From positions 156,736 to 205,034 of the forward strand of contig VXMD01000018.1 in assembly GCA_009841255.1 (NCBI GenBank): a DNA stretch of 48,299 nucleotides. The letters run 5' to 3'. Below are positions 34,602 through 43,183 of this stretch, in pieces. This DNA comes from Candidatus Poribacteria bacterium. Lineage in GTDB: Bacteria; Poribacteria; WGA-4E; WGA-3G. The notes below the pieces were generated by a model. That model searched no databases. It saw only the letters and a program-made list of their open reading frames with translations, and was not told the DNA's origin. Position 1 is the first letter of the stretch. The number at the start of each line of letters is the position of its first letter. The position numbers were made by a program, and so were the translations under genes.

Positions 34602-36692
34602 TTAAAAAGCACCAAGACGAAAAATCACTAAAATTTCACCGTTTGTGTTAATATTCCCACCGGCTATCGCGCCAGCAAAATCTTGAGAAATCCACCCAAT
34701 GAAGTAGGGTAAAGGATTCAGGTTCGCCTCTGTCGCCAGATATCGCAACACGTAATCGCGCTGTAGGATTTGCGCAAACGTTTTTCGGGTCCCCTCTAAT
34801 TCCTCATCAGGCGGCATTTTCGGTGTCACTGGCAGCCGAAGACCTGCTATTGAAGGATCGAATGTAGGAGGCGTTTCCAACCCCGATTCCTCTCTTAGCG
34901 CGACGTTCCCTAAGTAAGTCATCTCTTTTCCCGCAACGCGCCACGTATTTTCAAGGATAGAAGGCAATTTGTGTTCACTTAACGTCAAAAATTCTTCCGT
35001 CACATAAGTCGTTGGATGCCATGGCTCTACAAATAGATCCCGTAACTGGACAGACGAACCCCGAATCAATGTCCAAGTCTTTTGAAAAGATCTATTCCGC
35101 GCGGGCTCAACCCTGTGATGACGCACAAAACCCCGTTTCGGAAAATCAATAGATGTTTCGGTACTTGCTACAGCCTTGAGGGAAACATAACTTTGTAAGT
35201 GTGCACGCTGCCGCTCAGGATAAACTGATAAAATCGACAACCGATCCGCCGTGATGTTATTAGGCAAGATATTTCTCGCCAGTGCAATTATGCTTACCGA
35301 AAGCAGAACGAAGAGACATCCGCCTATCCAGTAGGTGCGTGACTTTTGATTCGACTTCCCGAAATAGAGCAAGAAACCACCGAAACCCAGCAGATACATT
35401 GGTAAAACTATAGCCAACAGTTTAATGAGCGGCACTCGAGTCGGCATCTCCGACACAAAGTGTTTATGGATCTCTTCCTCATGTTGGAGTGCAAGTGCAT
35501 ACCGGTCCGCGAAGTGCCGTGGAGATTTACCGTACTTACTGAGTAATCCACTCCAGAACGCTTCAGCCACCTGTTGCTCGGACTTCTCCATACTTTTTTG
35601 GTTTACACCAAAAGGGACGGCATTGTAATCAAACGCGAGGCAGAGAATCTGCCCATCTCCAAAGTCCCGTTTTGCGACATAAATCTGCTCCGATGTACCC
35701 ATCAACACCTCACATCCTGCTTTCGGGACAAACTGGATCCGCTCAAAATGGCTATCAGTCGAGGGGTTGTCGGTTATTCGTGTGGCAGTTGCATTCGTTT
35801 TGTCCGTCACAAACCTCTCTTTACCTGATAACCACTCTTCCAAAACCACTGGAAGTGTATCCGTTTTTTTCACACCCTTCAACTGGACAGGAAGAAAAGG
35901 CTCTATAAAACTGCCTTGCAGGTAGTTAAAACTACCACCGCCCGAGACAATAAGTGTACCGCCACGCTGTATCCAATCAAGCATCGCCATCTGTTGCGGC
36001 TTCAGGATACGTTGTTCGGTTAATCGGGTCTCACGAACAACGAGTACATCAACGGCACTATAGCCTATCCAGTCGCGCGGCAAAAAGCTCGAATTCGGAA
36101 GGTACTTGACATGCACCTGTGCGTCCCCAGAAACCGTTAACTGTTTTTTATCAACAAATCGTTTCAACTTGTCGCCACTCGGAGCCAACACCAACACGAA
36201 GTAGTCTTTGCGTGCAAGGGGTATTGGCAATGGTACATCTTTCAGCAAATCGGAGGCTGCTTCACGTAATTCCGCGTCCTCTGACGGTGCAACAGGTACA
36301 AACTGAATGACGAGTTGCGTAGCGTTTTTTGGGCAGTAAACATAGAAGTCTTTCCGTTGTAACTCGGATCCGATGAGCCGCAGTGGCATCGCGTAACGCT
36401 CGATAGGTGTGTCTGAAGAAAAGTTGCGCACTTCTACAACCAACTCGCCGCTAAACACAACGCGTTCATCTTGATTCCGCACAGTTATAACCACGGGTGC
36501 CCATGTGCCTATTTTGTAACCATCGCCGAATCCGAATGTCACGTCCTCAACTTCTACCGCACCAACAGCAACAGATATAAAAAAAAATGAGAAGAAGTAA
36601 CCAGTAACCAGTAACCAGTAACCAGTGACGCAAGCGGAACGGGAAACTGTCTTTCTTAACTGTAAACTGGTAACTGGTAACTGGTAACTCAT
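34602..36692 (-). CDS. Large exported membrane protein, two transmembrane segments
   Basis: The 696-residue protein starts with a repeat-derived signal sequence (MSYQLPVTSLQL..., then VTGYFFSFFFISVAVGA). The extracytoplasmic part begins VEVEDVTFGFGDGYKIGTW and contains a GATase-like segment with a DWIQRGGTLIVSGGGSFNYL stretch. Two hydrophobic segments follow at about 430-455 (LIKLLAIVLPMYLLGFGGFLLYF) and 464-482 (WIGGCLFVLLSVSIIALA), then a beta-rich C-terminal third. The ATG at 36692 is accepted because it is 3 nt behind the stop of the upstream kinase gene and no other start lies before residue 90. The function is unknown. Confidence 0.75.
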   Translation of the reverse strand: MSYQLPVTSLQLRKTVSRSACVTGYWLLVTGYFFSFFFISVAVGAVEVEDVTFGFGDGYKIGTWAPVVITVRNQDERVVFSGELVVEVRNFSSDTPIERYAMPLRLIGSELQRKDFYVYCPKNATQLVIQFVPVAPSEDAELREAASDLLKDVPLPIPLARKDYFVLVLAPSGDKLKRFVDKKQLTVSGDAQVHVKYLPNSSFLPRDWIGYSAVDVLVVRETRLTEQRILKPQQMAMLDWIQRGGTLIVSGGGSFNYLQGSFIEPFLPVQLKGVKKTDTLPVVLEEWLSGKERFVTDKTNATATRITDNPSTDSHFERIQFVPKAGCEVLMGTSEQIYVAKRDFGDGQILCLAFDYNAVPFGVNQKSMEKSEQQVAEAFWSGLLSKYGKSPRHFADRYALALQHEEEIHKHFVSEMPTRVPLIKLLAIVLPMYLLGFGGFLLYFGKSNQKSRTYWIGGCLFVLLSVSIIALARNILPNNITADRLSILSVYPERQRAHLQSYVSLKAVASTETSIDFPKRGFVRHHRVEPARNRSFQKTWTLIRGSSVQLRDLFVEPWHPTTYVTEEFLTLSEHKLPSILENTWRVAGKEMTYLGNVALREESGLETPPTFDPSIAGLRLPVTPKMPPDEELEGTRKTFAQILQRDYVLRYLATEANLNPLPYFIGWISQDFAGAIAGGNINTNGEILVIFRLGAF
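36596..36690. repeat. Heptamer tandem repeats (CCAGTAA)n and (AACTGGT)n inside the gene start
   Basis: CCAGTAA units occur in tandem at 36596-36626 and AACTGGT units at 36664-36690, in opposite sense with about 40 nt between them. Both lie in the first codons of the gene at 34602-36692, where they encode YQLPVTSLQL and VTGYWLLVTGY. A period of 7 in a coding region shifts frame at every unit, which is why the repeated peptide is scrambled. Confidence 0.85.
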
Positions 36693-36695
36693 AGG

Positions 36696-37541
36696 CTATA
36701 GGAGACGCGCTGGATTATGAACAAGCTTTGTTTCCACTGCATCCGCAAATGGATGCGTGCTAAAAACGCCGTTCCCTAACATAATCATTGAAGCGACACC
36801 ACCTTCCGCTTCAATTCGTTCGATCGTCTCTATCACGCGTGCATCACTGAGTAAACCGCTTTCTACTGAAAATCGCTTCGATACCTCAAAACATGCGTTA
36901 AAGAGTCCAGTATGGGGCTTGGAACTGGTAAGCGTTTGCAAAACGCTTAACGCAGCATCGGCAGCGTGATTGATACGGAGCGTCTGCTCTCTGTTTCCGA
37001 GCACCTCGCTGGTCTGAATCGGTCCGAAGTAACGATAATAGATAGGTTGTTCTGTTATCGGTAACCTATCGGCAACCAATGGCGCGCCTTCTTTCAACTT
37101 GACGAGGCACCCTCCGTGGTATTGCGAACAGACATCACCTAATCCAGTGCGATTTTCCACCTCTGCGACATGCGCTACCATCGCGAGCGTCTCCGTATCT
37201 TTACCCAGATGGAGCAGTTCATTGAGGGCGTAAGCTGTTGCGAGCGAAGCGGCACCACTGAGTCCGAAACCACAACCGAGGGGCAATGGGGACGTAATGT
37301 CTACCTTCACACCTGTAGCACCTGTGTTTCGGATGAGACAAGCGACAACAGCCTTTACCGTCGGAAAATCGATGCTTTGTCCGTTAAACAGCACATTTGT
37401 TTCACGGTGCTCAGAGACGGTAACTTCTATCCCCTCCTTAACGGTGAACCCCATACCGAGCGAATGCATACGGGTTGCATCGGCGTGCGGAATAACCTTG
37501 AAAACACACGAAATGTTGCCGGGGGCAAAGGCTCTCGTCAT
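36696..37541 (-). CDS. GHMP kinase, pantoate-kinase-like
   Basis: The frame opens at 37655, but the ATG at 37541 is preferred: it starts MTRAFAPGNIS, a typical first strand of the family, and it lies 1 nt after the sulfatase stop codon. The 281-residue protein has the GHMP signatures: PLPLGCGFGLSGAAS (ATP loop, about 90-105), and a GGVASMIMLGNGVF C-terminal motif. The A-P-G-N-I start and the later layout match the archaeal pantoate kinase group rather than mevalonate or homoserine kinase. Pantoate kinase in Archaea replaces the bacterial pantothenate kinase in CoA synthesis, so a function in a bacterium is uncertain. The gene is translationally coupled to the sulfatase. Confidence 0.85.
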   Translation of the reverse strand: MTRAFAPGNISCVFKVIPHADATRMHSLGMGFTVKEGIEVTVSEHRETNVLFNGQSIDFPTVKAVVACLIRNTGATGVKVDITSPLPLGCGFGLSGAASLATAYALNELLHLGKDTETLAMVAHVAEVENRTGLGDVCSQYHGGCLVKLKEGAPLVADRLPITEQPIYYRYFGPIQTSEVLGNREQTLRINHAADAALSVLQTLTSSKPHTGLFNACFEVSKRFSVESGLLSDARVIETIERIEAEGGVASMIMLGNGVFSTHPFADAVETKLVHNPARLL

Positions 37542-37542
37542 T

Positions 37543-38946
37543 CTACACACCCCGTCGAGGTGGGGCGTATCTGGGATGGAAAGCACCTTCACCACACTGT
37601 CCCGCCTCAATTTTTGCTGCCTGTCCACCACCAGTAACGGAGCACCTCGCGCCATCTAACTCCGGTAAGACGTATCGCTGAAACCATGCACCCATCTGTT
37701 GTTTCATATCAGTGATGCGAGCATTCTGAGACTTGTCATCTATTAGATTTTTCCGTTCATCCGGGTCGTTTACCAAGTCATACAACTCATGTGGACCATA
37801 CGGATACCTATGGACATACTTCCACTCCTGTGTTCGGATCATGCGGACGGGACCGTATTCATCGTAGATGACGATCTCATCTTTCGCGTCGTTTGTTTCC
37901 CCAGAGAGTGCGGGCACAAAACTTCTGCCCGGAGACATATCGTCGTTCGGATCGGGTAATCCAAGATAATCGAGGAGTGTCGGCATGAAGTCGTATTGGC
38001 TCACCATCGCTTCGCTGGTGCGACCTTCCGGAATACTGCCGGGTTGGCTGATAATGAAGGGGACTTTTACAGAGTTTTCATACATATTTAGCGGGAATGT
38101 TCCGTTCCCTTTATGCCAGAATCCGTGATGTCCACATGAATAACCGTTGTCGCTACTGAAAACAACGAGTGTATTCTCACGGATCCCTAACTGTGCAAGC
38201 CTCTCTAAAATGCGTCCGACGTTCAAATCAAGTGCGGTAATCGCGGCGAAATAGCCTTTTAAGGACTCACGATTGCCCATGTGCACAGCGGCACCTTGCA
38301 CAGCCCACGGGTGCAACGCCTCCTGCGGACATGTTTTGAAGGGACAATCGTCATAGGAGTCAACAATGTCCTGCGGATGCCCCGTAAAGGGTGTATGGGG
38401 TGCGTTATAGTTGACGCTGAGATAGAAAGGTCCCTCCCGATTCGCCGAGATAAAGTCCAACGCATCATCGGTGATGACATCGGTCAGATAGCCGGGTTGC
38501 ATTTCAACCTGTCCGTCGCGGATCATATCCGCATCGTTATACTGACTTCCGCCCGTAGGTAAAGCGAACCAGTGGCTGAACCCGTGTTGCGGCGTTAAAC
38601 TATCGCCAAGGTGCCATTTGCCGCTCAGTCCGACAGTATAGTTATTGTCGGCTAAAACATCGGTGTAACAGGTCAATCCATCAAGGTATTGAGCAGGATC
38701 TGGTGGCATATTTCCGTCGCGGATCCAGTCATGTACGCCGTGTGCTGAAGGGATACGACCGGTCATAAGACTTGCACGTGCGGGTGAGCAAACGGGGCTT
38801 GTGCAGAAGAAATTGGGGAAACGCGTCCCCTCTGCAGCTAACTGGTCAAGATAGGGTGTCCGGACTTCATCGTTGCCGCAACAACCTGCTGCCCACGGTC
38901 CCTGGTCGTCGGTTAAAATAAAGATGACATTCGGCTTATTTTCCAT
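37543..38946 (-). CDS. Sulfatase (type I, Cys-type)
   Basis: The 467-residue protein has metal motif ILTDDQ (residues 10-15), the active-site signature C-S-P-A-R (Cys53 to Arg57) followed by ASLMTG, GKWHLG, and FSSDNGYSCGHHG. It lacks a signal peptide. The catalytic Cys must be oxidised to formylglycine. The C-terminus has a short Cys- and Gly-containing tail that overlaps the family end. It is only distantly related to the sulfatase at 17629. It forms a tight unit with the GHMP kinase gene and lies next to the AAA gene at 38986, separated by 39 nt. Confidence 0.93.
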   Translation of the reverse strand: MENKPNVIFILTDDQGPWAAGCCGNDEVRTPYLDQLAAEGTRFPNFFCTSPVCSPARASLMTGRIPSAHGVHDWIRDGNMPPDPAQYLDGLTCYTDVLADNNYTVGLSGKWHLGDSLTPQHGFSHWFALPTGGSQYNDADMIRDGQVEMQPGYLTDVITDDALDFISANREGPFYLSVNYNAPHTPFTGHPQDIVDSYDDCPFKTCPQEALHPWAVQGAAVHMGNRESLKGYFAAITALDLNVGRILERLAQLGIRENTLVVFSSDNGYSCGHHGFWHKGNGTFPLNMYENSVKVPFIISQPGSIPEGRTSEAMVSQYDFMPTLLDYLGLPDPNDDMSPGRSFVPALSGETNDAKDEIVIYDEYGPVRMIRTQEWKYVHRYPYGPHELYDLVNDPDERKNLIDDKSQNARITDMKQQMGAWFQRYVLPELDGARCSVTGGGQAAKIEAGQCGEGAFHPRYAPPRRGV

Positions 38947-38985
38947 ATAAATCCTCCATTCGATAGGCAGAGCGGATGCGATAGG

Positions 38986-40266
38986 TTACGTAGTTTCCTT
39001 ATGGTCGTCCGATGCGTCCTTAACCCCATGATCTCCCGATTGGTCAGAATGTCCTTTTTCAAAGTCAAACAACTGTAGCTGAGAAGTATCTGCATCGCGA
39101 ACGGCAGATGCTGCATCTGGTTGCAATTGATTGAGGCGTAAGAGTTCTCCTGTTGTAAACAGCTTATCACGCAATACAGATTTACTTGCTTTGTCCATCT
39201 GGGCGATGATTGTATTTCCGTCCTGTGCTTCAACGGCGAGAATTGACTTGGTATTCAACCCCTTATCATCAAGCAGATATGGGCTGTGACTCGTAATAAC
39301 AATTTGTGTTTTGTCGGCAGCATCCCGAAATCCATCAAGCAACACACTTATGGCTGCTGGATGAAGCGTGATCTCTGGCTCCTCAATCCCTACAAGTGTT
39401 ATGCGCTGTTGCGCGTTGTGATTTCCCTGAAACAGTGCCACGAGGATTCCCAATCCGCGAAGCGTGCCATCAGACATATTGTTCGCAAGAAATCGCCACG
39501 GATATTTTGCACCTGCCATATCCTGTCTGAACTCGAGTGTCTCTCTGTGCCCAAGCTCCTTAACTCTTACACCACGTATACCGGGAACAATTTTCGCCAG
39601 ATACTTCTCAACGCGTTGCTTAGCAGTAGGGGACAATCCGGAAAGAACACTGGTAAGGTTGCTCCCGTCCCGCGTAAGCATATCGCCAGCCTCGGGCACT
39701 TGGAGATTTCGGATTTTATCAGGATTGAGTCTATAAAATCCCATGTGAGACAAAACTTCGTAGACAGGTCGAAATTCGGGTAGCCCCGACGCATTTACCA
39801 AGTAGAGCCGATCGCTTGCAGCAGCTGGTGCCACGTCTACACTTGTGCTGGTCACAGTCCCCCCATTAACACGAAAGTACGTCGTCTCCGGCGCGAAAAC
39901 CTCTCCACTCTGAACCATACACACTTCATTCTGAACCTTATACGCTCCACGCGGATGCACATTGATGCGGAAGGCGTAGTACCCCGCGGCACCCTCGGGC
40001 AAAACGAAATCAAGACGGATACTGAAATGGTTCGGATGTCCACCAGAGCGACGTCGGACATCATGGATACCCCCACGGTTACGTAAGGCGTGATCCAACG
40101 ATGCATTCAAGGCATCGGCAACGAATCGCAGCGCATCAAGAAAATTACTTTTACCCGCGCCATTGGCACCTACAAGGAACGTTAACGGCTGCAGCCGAAC
40201 ATCACACGCGGCGATACTTTTATAGTTTCTCAGAACAACTCTTGTAATAAACGTCGAACCTTTCAT
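38986..40266 (-). CDS. AAA ATPase of the RecF/OLD-like group, second copy
   Basis: The 426-residue protein has Walker A VGANGAGKSN (about residues 32-41), an ABC-like signature region (NNMSDGTLRGLGILVALF), Walker B LVGIEEPEITLHP and a terminal His in ITSHSPYLLD, the pattern of AAA_21/AAA_15 ATPases. Such proteins act with a nuclease or TOPRIM partner in defence systems such as OLD, Gabija, Septu and PARIS. The protein is a close paralogue of the one at 41075-42256, the two flanking the DUF4276 gene. The copy ends with an extra acidic, Asp/Ser/His-rich tail (QLQLFDFEKGHSDQSGDHG) absent from the other. The leader before the ATG is similar to that of the paralogue. Confidence 0.9.
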   Translation of the reverse strand: MKGSTFITRVVLRNYKSIAACDVRLQPLTFLVGANGAGKSNFLDALRFVADALNASLDHALRNRGGIHDVRRRSGGHPNHFSIRLDFVLPEGAAGYYAFRINVHPRGAYKVQNEVCMVQSGEVFAPETTYFRVNGGTVTSTSVDVAPAAASDRLYLVNASGLPEFRPVYEVLSHMGFYRLNPDKIRNLQVPEAGDMLTRDGSNLTSVLSGLSPTAKQRVEKYLAKIVPGIRGVRVKELGHRETLEFRQDMAGAKYPWRFLANNMSDGTLRGLGILVALFQGNHNAQQRITLVGIEEPEITLHPAAISVLLDGFRDAADKTQIVITSHSPYLLDDKGLNTKSILAVEAQDGNTIIAQMDKASKSVLRDKLFTTGELLRLNQLQPDAASAVRDADTSQLQLFDFEKGHSDQSGDHGVKDASDDHKETT

Positions 40267-40397
40267 GTCACTAAACCTTACCTCGGTAGCTCTACCGAAG
40301 TGAAGAACCCATCGCTGAACCTACTAAAGTTTCATGAAATCAAAGATGCATTGATGACCGACAACTCCTAAAAACATTTATCGAACTCACATTACAC

Positions 40398-41015
40398 TTA
40401 TACACTACTTGGATCACTTGCTTTTCGTAATTCGTCAAGGAGGCGGACAATATCCCGATAGCACTTGTCGAACGAATCTACTTGACGCGCCTGCTCTATG
40501 TCAAAAAGTGCTGCGAGTGCAGGTTGGTCCTGCGTTTCACGGTATGTTCTACTGTCCTCCATTCGCTGGCTCAGCCATTTTTTTGCGTCCCGGATTACCT
40601 CCGGATCATCTGGAGAGTAAATATCATCTCCTAACCCTCTTTTCCCCCGTAGTGACTCGGCTGCCGCAAGAAACCATGCCTCAAACTCGTTTTTAGCAAT
40701 CACAACGGCAATAGGCAAATCACTGCGAGCTTGTGAGGCCCGATGAAGCAGCGCAGGTCCGAGTTCTGCTGGACAGTCATCGTCACTATCAAGGATGATA
40801 AATATAGCACCTTGCCCGCCAATCTGCCGGGCCACGAATTCAACGGCTCTTTCAAGTTCGTTCTCTTTAACAACCTGATTCCGGGGACGGCGAATAGGGG
40901 GTAGCACAACAATCGGCAATTCTGGATAAAGATTCGCAGCGATGCGGCGAATCAGAAGGGGTACAGTTTTCACCTCGCTTTCCCCTTCGACAAGGCAACC
41001 GATTTTGACTGTCAT
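40398..41015 (-). CDS. DUF4276-family TOPRIM-like protein
   Basis: The 205-residue protein begins MTVKIGCLVEGESEVKTVP, with VEGESE at 9-14, and has IFIILDSDDDC near 72-81, which fit the conserved Glu and Asp-x-Asp positions of a TOPRIM fold. DUF4276 proteins are regularly encoded next to AAA ATPases, and here one lies on each side. The TOPRIM domain in such pairs (for example OLD and AriB of PARIS) is a nuclease or effector. The start follows the AAA gene at 41075 by 59 nt with no clear ribosome binding site. Metal-dependent nuclease activity is inferred only from the fold. Confidence 0.85.
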   Translation of the reverse strand: MTVKIGCLVEGESEVKTVPLLIRRIAANLYPELPIVVLPPIRRPRNQVVKENELERAVEFVARQIGGQGAIFIILDSDDDCPAELGPALLHRASQARSDLPIAVVIAKNEFEAWFLAAAESLRGKRGLGDDIYSPDDPEVIRDAKKWLSQRMEDSRTYRETQDQPALAALFDIEQARQVDSFDKCYRDIVRLLDELRKASDPSSV

Positions 41016-41074
41016 TTGTGCTTTTTTTTACTCCCTTTAATAAATTTCAACTTATCAAAATCAAACAGAGACAG

Positions 41075-42256
41075 TTATTTCTCCTTTGCAGCACGAAGAG
41101 ATGCAGGATCCGGTTGCAATTGATTACTGCGTAAAAGTTCTCCGGCTGTAAACAGTCGATCTCGCACCACAGATCTGCTGGCATCATCCACTGGAGCAAT
41201 TGCCGTGTTTCCATCATAAGCTTCGACTGCAAGAATTGAATCCACATCCAGGTTTTTATCATCAAGCAAATCTGGACTGTGAGTAGTGATGATAACTTGT
41301 GTCCTGTTGGCAGCATCCCGAAGTCCGTCAAGCAGCACAGCTACCGCTCCTGGATGAAGAGCGATCTCAGGTTCTTCTATTCCGACAAGTGTTACGCGCT
41401 CTTCTATCTTCTGATTTCCCTGAAACAGTGCTACGAGAATTCCCAATGCGTGGAGTGCGCCATCAGACATATTGTTCGCATAAAATATCAATGAATCTTT
41501 GTCTTCTGCAACATATTGTCTGAACTGCAATGTTTCCTTCGGTCCACACTTTCGGGCATGTACTTTATGCACGCCAGGAACTATCACTGCCAGATATTCC
41601 TCAATATTTTTTTTCACATCAGATGAGAGTTGCTTGAAGACGCTGTTTAAGTTACTTCCGTCTTGCATCAACATGTCCCCGGGATCGGGATCTTGCAGGT
41701 CTCGGATTATATCGGGATTGAGATTGTAAAATCCCATCCGAGAGAATCCATTATAGACAGGACGAAACTCGGGCAATCCAGAGGCGTTTACTAAATAGAG
41801 TCTATCTTTTATCGCTGCTGGTGACACCTTTACACTCGTATCAATTGTTTTTCCATTATCAACTCTGAAATATGCTTCTGGAGTGTTATCCTGTGCCCTC
41901 TGAATTTTACATTCTTCAGTTTTTACCACGTGCCTCCCACGTGAACGAGATTCAATACTGAAAGTGTAGTATCCGGTGGCACTATTGGGCAAAGTGAATT
42001 CAAGTCTAATATTAAAATGGTTTGGGGATCCGGGTGAGCGATGTAGAATATCCCTAATCCCTCCACGAGCGCGTAAGGCATGGTCAAGCGATAAATTCAA
42101 CGCATCGGCAACGAATCCCAGCGAATCAAGAAAATTGCTCTTACCCGCACCGTTGCGACCTACCAAGAACGTTAATGGATGCAGCCGAACATCACATGCG
42201 GCGATGCTCTTATAGTTCTTCAGAACAACTCTTGTAATAAACGTTGAATCTCCCAT
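41075..42256 (-). CDS. AAA ATPase of the RecF/OLD-like group, first copy
   Basis: The ATG at 42256 is preferred over the GTG at 42271 because GGTGAGG lies 9 nt before it and because the paralogue starts at the same place (MGDSTFITRVV against MKGSTFITRVV). The 393-residue protein carries VGRNGAGKSN, NNMSDGALHALGILVALF, LVGIEEPEIALHP and ITTHSPDLLDD. It is clearly homologous to the protein at 38986 over the whole length. It is the first gene of the three-gene unit and ends RAAKEK without the acidic tail. Role: NTP-driven sensor or switch in a defence module, inferred from the gene pairing. Confidence 0.9.
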   Translation of the reverse strand: MGDSTFITRVVLKNYKSIAACDVRLHPLTFLVGRNGAGKSNFLDSLGFVADALNLSLDHALRARGGIRDILHRSPGSPNHFNIRLEFTLPNSATGYYTFSIESRSRGRHVVKTEECKIQRAQDNTPEAYFRVDNGKTIDTSVKVSPAAIKDRLYLVNASGLPEFRPVYNGFSRMGFYNLNPDIIRDLQDPDPGDMLMQDGSNLNSVFKQLSSDVKKNIEEYLAVIVPGVHKVHARKCGPKETLQFRQYVAEDKDSLIFYANNMSDGALHALGILVALFQGNQKIEERVTLVGIEEPEIALHPGAVAVLLDGLRDAANRTQVIITTHSPDLLDDKNLDVDSILAVEAYDGNTAIAPVDDASRSVVRDRLFTAGELLRSNQLQPDPASLRAAKEK

Positions 42257-42306
42257 GTTATTAAACCTCACCTTGGTGCCTCCCTAGAGCAAGGATGCCA
42301 TGTAGG

Positions 42307-43158
42307 TTACGCTACCGGGAATCCGTCACCGACAAGCGGTTCACCATCCGCGACCTCGATCGTTGGAACGAGGACGTGGTTCGGCGATTGCGCGTTGTTA
42401 TAGCAGACGTCTTGCGCCATGAAAATCATGACGAAGGCGCGGCGTTGACGTTCCGTGACATTCGGTAGCGTGCCGTGCCAGTTGAGGCAGTGATGAAACA
42501 TGCATTCGCCCGCTTTCAGTTCCACGGGAATGCCGTGATCAATGCTCAATTCCCGCCTTTCTGCCCACAGGTCTGGCGGCGGTTCTCGCCCTGCCTCACG
42601 CGCTTTTGCCGCTGCTGCATTTGCTGCGTCTCTCGCTGCGACGGAAAAGCGTTCATCTTTGTGGCTCTTCGGCATAACGTGCATGCATCCGCTCTCCACC
42701 GTCGCATCGTCCAAGGCGAGCCAGCAACTCACAATATTCGGTGGGCTGAGGGGCCAAAAGAAGAAATCGTGATGGAATGCGAAATGACCGTTATCATGTG
42801 GGGGTTTGGAAATCACCTGATCATGCCAGAGACGAACTTCAGGCGTATCCAGCAGCCCACGCGCCGTTCCAGCGATGAGTGGGTGATGGATGGCTGCCTC
42901 GTAATGGGACTCCCGTTTCCACATGTTAACGTACTGATGAATCGCGCGCGGGTGACCGCTTCCCCGATTGAGTCGGTTCTCGCGTCGGTCATGTCCATAC
43001 TTAAACTCTGGCGAGGAATCGTCGCCTTCATTAAGTTCCAATTCAATGACCGCATCCAACCCCGCGCGCATGGCTTCAACGCCCTCGCTATCTAAAACTC
43101 TCCCAAACTTGAGATAGCCGTTTTCGTGAAAAAAATCGACCTGCTCTTGTGTTACCAT
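42307..43158 (-). CDS. Phytanoyl-CoA dioxygenase (PhyH) family protein
   Basis: The frame opens at 43260, but the ATG at 43158 is chosen because GAGGA precedes it and the peptide MVTQEQVDFFHENGYLKFGR is the usual family start. The 283-residue protein is an Fe(II)/2-oxoglutarate dioxygenase: the facial triad is visible as HHDFFFW (His-x-Asp) and a distal His in CMFHHCLNWHGTLPN, followed by an Arg (ERQRRAFV) for 2-oxoglutarate. PhyH enzymes are strongly expanded in Poribacteria. The hydroxylated substrate is unknown. The gene lies between the AAA unit and the restriction operon but need not belong to either. Confidence 0.93.
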   Translation of the reverse strand: MVTQEQVDFFHENGYLKFGRVLDSEGVEAMRAGLDAVIELELNEGDDSSPEFKYGHDRRENRLNRGSGHPRAIHQYVNMWKRESHYEAAIHHPLIAGTARGLLDTPEVRLWHDQVISKPPHDNGHFAFHHDFFFWPLSPPNIVSCWLALDDATVESGCMHVMPKSHKDERFSVAARDAANAAAAKAREAGREPPPDLWAERRELSIDHGIPVELKAGECMFHHCLNWHGTLPNVTERQRRAFVMIFMAQDVCYNNAQSPNHVLVPTIEVADGEPLVGDGFPVA

Positions 43159-43183
43159 TGGCTGTTCCTCGCAAATTTGATGT

